DNA from: Allobosea sp.
GTDB taxonomy: Bacteria > Pseudomonadota > Alphaproteobacteria > Rhizobiales > Beijerinckiaceae
Assembly (NCBI GenBank): GCA_021732895.1
Contig: JAKFWE010000475.1
Coordinates: forward strand, 1-8,537
DNA length: 8,537 nt
Reading direction: 5' to 3'
The translations under genes were made by a program, and so were the position numbers. Under the pieces are notes generated by a model. The model was given only the letters and a program-made list of their open reading frames with translations. It made no database searches and was not told the origin of the DNA. Of the stretch, positions 6,420 through 8,537 are shown one piece after another. Every line of letters starts with the position of its first letter. The first letter of the stretch is position 1.

Positions 6420-6447
6420 GGCGCGCAGCCGCCCGCAGCCGTTGAAG

Positions 6448-6464
6448 CCGGAGCTCCGCTCCGG
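6448..6464 (+). other. Small stem-loop after the dehydrogenase gene
   Basis: CCGGAG (6448-6453) pairs with CTCCGG (6459-6464) over a 5-base loop, 28 bases after the dehydrogenase stop. A competing stem, AAGCCG (6445-6450) with CGGCTT (6473-6478), ends in a short T-run. Either could be part of the 3' end of the dehydrogenase transcript. Confidence 0.3.
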
Positions 6465-6565
6465 AAAATCATCGGCTTTCCTCGCCACCCAGGGCCATTC
6501 GACTGGCGGCCGCGTCTGCGGCTATGGCCGGACCGTTTCGCAGACACATCGCTGCACGCGGGCAA

Positions 6566-6587
6566 GCCCCGCCGCCTGCGGCGGGGC
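6566..6587. terminator. Strong GC hairpin, candidate terminator
   Basis: GCCCCGCCGC (6566-6575) and GCGGCGGGGC (6578-6587) are perfect complements separated by two bases, preceded by CAA and followed by GTT. The shape resembles alphaproteobacterial intrinsic terminators, but the T-tail is minimal on both strands. It lies about 147 bases after the dehydrogenase stop and about 275 bases beyond the glycosylase stop, so it could serve either transcript. Confidence 0.45.
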
Positions 6588-6597
6588 GTTCGGGGCG

Positions 6598-6972
6598 ATG
6601 AGCGGCAGCAGCAACATCAACTGCGAGATCAACGACAGTTGCGTCATGGAGCTTTCGCCGGAGCGCGCCTGCCAAACGGCCAGCCATCGACAGGAGTTCG
6701 TCAACGCGTCGGTCGGGCGCGGCGGCGCCAATGTCGAAACGCGCGTCTGCATCCAGACCGCGGGAGGGCGCTGCTCGCTCAGCGGCTCGAGCGACTATGT
6801 CAGCCGCGATGAATCACACGCGGATCGCCGACCCCATTTCCGGATGGCCTCCTCGGCCTGCGTCATTCGCAGCGGCCGTCGCCTGTCGCGTCCGGGCTGT
6901 CCGCCATCAGGCTTCTCACCTCGCGGCGCAGCGCCGGCAGCAACTCTTCGTCGAACCACGGATTGCGCTTAA
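6598..6972 (+). CDS. Doubtful cysteine-rich hypothetical ORF
   Basis: From ATG 6598 the frame encodes 124 residues. The first part (to about residue 70) has G or C at nearly every third codon position and a protein-like composition, with cysteines in NCEINDSC, ERACQ, RVCIQ and GRCSL. After about base 6810 it turns arginine-rich, and it ends antisense inside the glycosylase gene, which looks like a frame that has lost its natural end. It has no signal peptide, no clear ribosome binding site and no family I recognise. The frame is also open upstream, back through the hairpin, to a TTG at 6442, adding three more cysteines. It may be a gene remnant, a frameshifted small gene or chance. The third-position bias is shared by the minus-strand frame over part of this stretch, so it is weak proof. 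Confidence 0.25.
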   Translation: MSGSSNINCEINDSCVMELSPERACQTASHRQEFVNASVGRGGANVETRVCIQTAGGRCSLSGSSDYVSRDESHADRRPHFRMASSACVIRSGRRLSRPGCPPSGFSPRGAAPAATLRRTTDCA

Positions 6973-7525
6973 GCCAGGCGTTGTTGCGCCAGGATGGATG
7001 CGGCAGCGGCAGCACGCGCGGACGCCCGGGCCGCGCGAGGATCTCCCGCCAGTTCGCCACGGTCGCGGAGAGCCCGGCGCCGGCGGCCGCGCCGAGATGC
7101 CAGCGCTGCGCGTAGAGGCCGATGGCCAGCACCAGCTCGACGCGCGGCAGCGCAGAAAAGATCCGCGCGCGCCAGAGCGGCGCGCATTCGCGGCGCGGCG
7201 GCAGGTCGCCGCCCTTCGAGTCGAGGCCGGGGAAGCAATGGCCCATCGGCACGATGGCGAGCCTGCGCTCGTCGTAGAACGGAGCCTCGTCGAGCCCGAG
7301 CCAGCCACGCAACCGAACTCCGGAGGGATCGGTGAAGGGCGTGCCGCTGGCGTGGACGCGCGTGCCCGGCGCCTGTCCGGCGATGCAGAGCCTCGCGGTC
7401 GCGGAGGCGCGGATCACCGGGCGCGGCTCGTGGGGCAGCGCCGGGAGGAATGCCGGCGTGTCGCGGCAGACGCGGCAGGCGCGCAGTTCGGCGAGCACGA
7501 CGTCGAGCCCCTCACACGCGCTCAT
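6863..7525 (-). CDS. Uracil-DNA glycosylase superfamily protein, probable iron-sulfur type
   Basis: From ATG 7525 this encodes 220 residues, and that start overlaps the stop of the upstream gene (ATGA, 7525-7522). The fold signature is clear: motif A IAGQAPGTRVHASGTPF (48-64), followed by DPSGVRLRGWLG, and motif B LPLPHPSWRNNAWLKRNPWF (172-191) with the HPS segment that contacts DNA. Cysteines 17, 20, 97 and 114 (C-x2-C, then C-x16-C) match the spacing of the [4Fe-4S] ligands in family 4 glycosylases. Motif A carries Q51 where family 4 enzymes have glutamate (GEAPG). The closely similar group, widespread in proteobacteria, is annotated only as 'UDG family'. The expected role is removal of uracil or another damaged base from DNA; activity of this subgroup is not something I can confirm. 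Its 3' end faces the intergenic region before the dehydrogenase. Confidence 0.88.
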   Translation of the reverse strand: MSACEGLDVVLAELRACRVCRDTPAFLPALPHEPRPVIRASATARLCIAGQAPGTRVHASGTPFTDPSGVRLRGWLGLDEAPFYDERRLAIVPMGHCFPGLDSKGGDLPPRRECAPLWRARIFSALPRVELVLAIGLYAQRWHLGAAAGAGLSATVANWREILARPGRPRVLPLPHPSWRNNAWLKRNPWFDEELLPALRREVRSLMADSPDATGDGRCE

Positions 7526-7980
7526 CGCCTGGCGTAGCGCCGCCGCGTCATCGCCGGCGCCTTCGAGATCAGGCCGTCGCAATACCACGGTTCGCCGCCG
7601 TCGCTGTGCCTGCGCGGATTGCCCGGCTCCACCGTCGCCAGCGCGTTGATCAGGCCGTTCGAGGCATTGCGCAGGACATAAAGCCGGTCGCTCAGCTCGA
7701 CCGTGAAGCAATGCACCGTGCGCTCGGTCTGCGGGCCGTAATAATAGCAGACCTGGTCTTCCCTGGTGGTCCAGCAGGCGTCCTTGTTGGGCTGCCAGCC
7801 ATTATGCCCGAGGGCGCGCCCGTCGGCCTCGTGCATCTCGGTGAAAAAGCCGCCGCCGGTATAGCGTCCGCTGACGGTGTTGCCCTCGAAGGCGCGCCTG
7901 ATCGCCTCGCCGTTCAGGCGCTCGGCCGCCATGCACGGAACGGCCGCCAGGGCCGCGATGAGGAGGGCGGCGAACCGCAT
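7522..7980 (-). CDS. Small secreted protein of unknown function, four conserved-looking cysteines
   Basis: This encodes 152 residues. A Sec signal peptide is evident (MRFAALLIAALAAVPCMAA, cleavage near residue 19); C16 lies in the signal and is not in a proper lipobox. The mature protein has cysteines 69, 78, 91 and 134, enough for two disulfides, and the pattern L-N-G-E-A-I-R-R-A-F-E-G-N-T-V-S-G, then FTEMHEADGRALGHNGW, then DACW and QVCYYYG. This pattern (a GNTVSG start, a DGR centre, a tryptophan or cysteine strand) recurs in periplasmic proteins of unknown function in Hyphomicrobiales, as I recall. The start codon shares a base with the upstream stop (TGATG), and its stop overlaps the glycosylase start, so it lies in the middle of a tight three-gene operon. 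The C-terminus is basic (TRRRYARR). No function is assigned. Confidence 0.85.
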   Translation of the reverse strand: MRFAALLIAALAAVPCMAAERLNGEAIRRAFEGNTVSGRYTGGGFFTEMHEADGRALGHNGWQPNKDACWTTREDQVCYYYGPQTERTVHCFTVELSDRLYVLRNASNGLINALATVEPGNPRRHSDGGEPWYCDGLISKAPAMTRRRYARR

Positions 7981-8537
7981 CAGGCCGTCCAACTCGGCCG
8001 GGCCGAGAGTTCGCCATGCCAGCGCCGGACATGGACGAAATCCTCGGGCAGCGGAATCCGCGAGGGCCGCATGAAGTCGATCGCGACGCCGGCCGTGATG
8101 TCGGCCACGGTCAGGGATTCGCCGCAGACGAAGCGGTTGGCGGCCAGTTGCAGCTCGAGCAGCATCAACTGGTCGTCGATCATCTCGCGGCTGGCCTGCG
8201 CCCATTCGGGCACCTGCTCCTCCAGCTCCGCCATCGAGGGGTGGCCGTGGCGGAACACGGCGGCGACGCTCGAGAACAGGCCGAGCTCGACGCGCCGGTT
8301 CCACATCTCGATCAGCGCCTGCTCGCGCGCATCGCCGCCGAAGAGAGCGGGCGTTGGATTGAGCGTCTCGATATAGCGGCAGATCGCGATCGTCTCGGCC
8401 AGCGCCGTGCAGTCGTCGAGAACCAGCACGGGGATGCGCCTGAGCGGATTGATCCGGACGAATTCCGGCGTCAGATGCTCCCTCGCCGCGATGTCGATCT
8501 GCACGGTCGGCGGCAGGGGCAGGCCCTTCTCGGCGAA
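7980..8537 (-). CDS. Glutathione S-transferase-like protein, N-terminus outside window
   Basis: 185 residues are visible, and the frame runs off the right edge (first codon TTC at 8537), so the first strand with the catalytic residue is not seen. The thioredoxin-like domain shows FAEKGLPL, then INPLRRIPVLVLDD with the cis-proline of the I-P-V-L turn, then ALAETIAICRYIE, whose E-T pair corresponds to the family's glutathione gamma-glutamyl contact (usually E/Q-S). The helical C-terminal domain follows, including the N-capping box LTVADITAGVAIDF and a terminal RWHGELSARPS. GSTs conjugate or reduce with glutathione in the cytoplasm. The substrate is unknown. It is the first visible gene of the operon, and its stop shares a base with the next start (TGATG, 7982-7978). 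A GTG at 8504 is in frame but lies inside the domain and is not the start. Confidence 0.9.
   Translation of the reverse strand, partial: FAEKGLPLPPTVQIDIAAREHLTPEFVRINPLRRIPVLVLDDCTALAETIAICRYIETLNPTPALFGGDAREQALIEMWNRRVELGLFSSVAAVFRHGHPSMAELEEQVPEWAQASREMIDDQLMLLELQLAANRFVCGESLTVADITAGVAIDFMRPSRIPLPEDFVHVRRWHGELSARPSWTA

Larger units (their letters stand above)
6420..6862. other. Intergenic region between convergent dehydrogenase and glycosylase genes
   Basis: These 443 bases separate two convergent genes. They hold a small stem-loop (6448-6464), a strong GC hairpin (6566-6587) and a doubtful cysteine-rich reading frame on the plus strand. On the minus strand the ATG at 6647 opens a 41-codon frame with a leucine-rich stretch (LSLISQLMLLLPLIAP), but it runs through the hairpin and has no clear ribosome binding site. 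I do not see an established gene here. Confidence 0.5.

Noticed and set aside
4599..6488. Very long minus-strand open frame (629 codons) antisense to the second permease and the dehydrogenase
   Set aside because: Long antisense frames are expected in GC-rich coding DNA. Its translation is rich in His, Arg and Asp with no recognisable domain, while the plus-strand genes show clear families.
6522..6647. Minus-strand 41-codon frame with a leucine-rich stretch
   Set aside because: It has no ribosome binding site or positive N-terminus, and it reads through the strong hairpin at 6566-6587.
6731..7537. Plus-strand open frame over the glycosylase gene
   Set aside because: It is an arginine- and alanine-rich antisense shadow; the glycosylase motifs on the minus strand are unambiguous.

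Overview
This window comes from a GC-rich bacterial chromosome. Codon third positions are mostly G or C, genes are tightly packed with ATGA and TGATG overlaps, and the protein families present fit an alphaproteobacterium, probably of the Hyphomicrobiales (Bosea- or rhizobium-like). That placement is inferred from composition and gene style, not from a marker gene. Most of the window is ordinary metabolic and transport content. I found no CRISPR array, tRNA, rRNA, insertion sequence or phage module, and no convincing new defence system.

Region 1 (1-2701). The C-terminal part of a WD40-repeat protein runs in from the left edge on the + strand. It converges, 12 bases apart, on a minus-strand pair: a membrane-anchored protein with a von Willebrand A (vWA)-like domain and, upstream of it, a short spermidine-synthase-like methyltransferase-fold protein. 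A potential hairpin region lies at the convergent junction. The WD40 gene has an unusually AT-rich stretch near 715-850, where its repeat pattern fades.

Region 2 (2702-5408). A 423-base divergent intergenic region holds an AT-rich putative promoter with a spaced inverted repeat and a leader stem-loop. It precedes a polar amino acid ABC uptake operon: a periplasmic binding protein of the HisJ/ArgT/OccT type followed by two overlapping permease genes. A strong 10-bp GC hairpin sits between the binding-protein gene and the permeases. No ATP-binding subunit gene is present, so the ATPase must come from elsewhere.

Region 3 (5409-6862). A beta-hydroxyacid dehydrogenase (3-hydroxyisobutyrate dehydrogenase family) follows on the same strand with its own ribosome binding site. 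The next 443 bases contain a strong GC hairpin and a doubtful cysteine-rich reading frame.

Region 4 (6863-8537). A minus-strand operon with overlapping stops and starts encodes, in transcription order, a glutathione S-transferase-like protein (cut by the right edge), a small secreted protein with four cysteines, and a uracil-DNA glycosylase superfamily protein with the cysteine spacing of an iron-sulfur cluster enzyme. The coupling suggests co-expression. A common function, perhaps stress or damage response, is only a guess.
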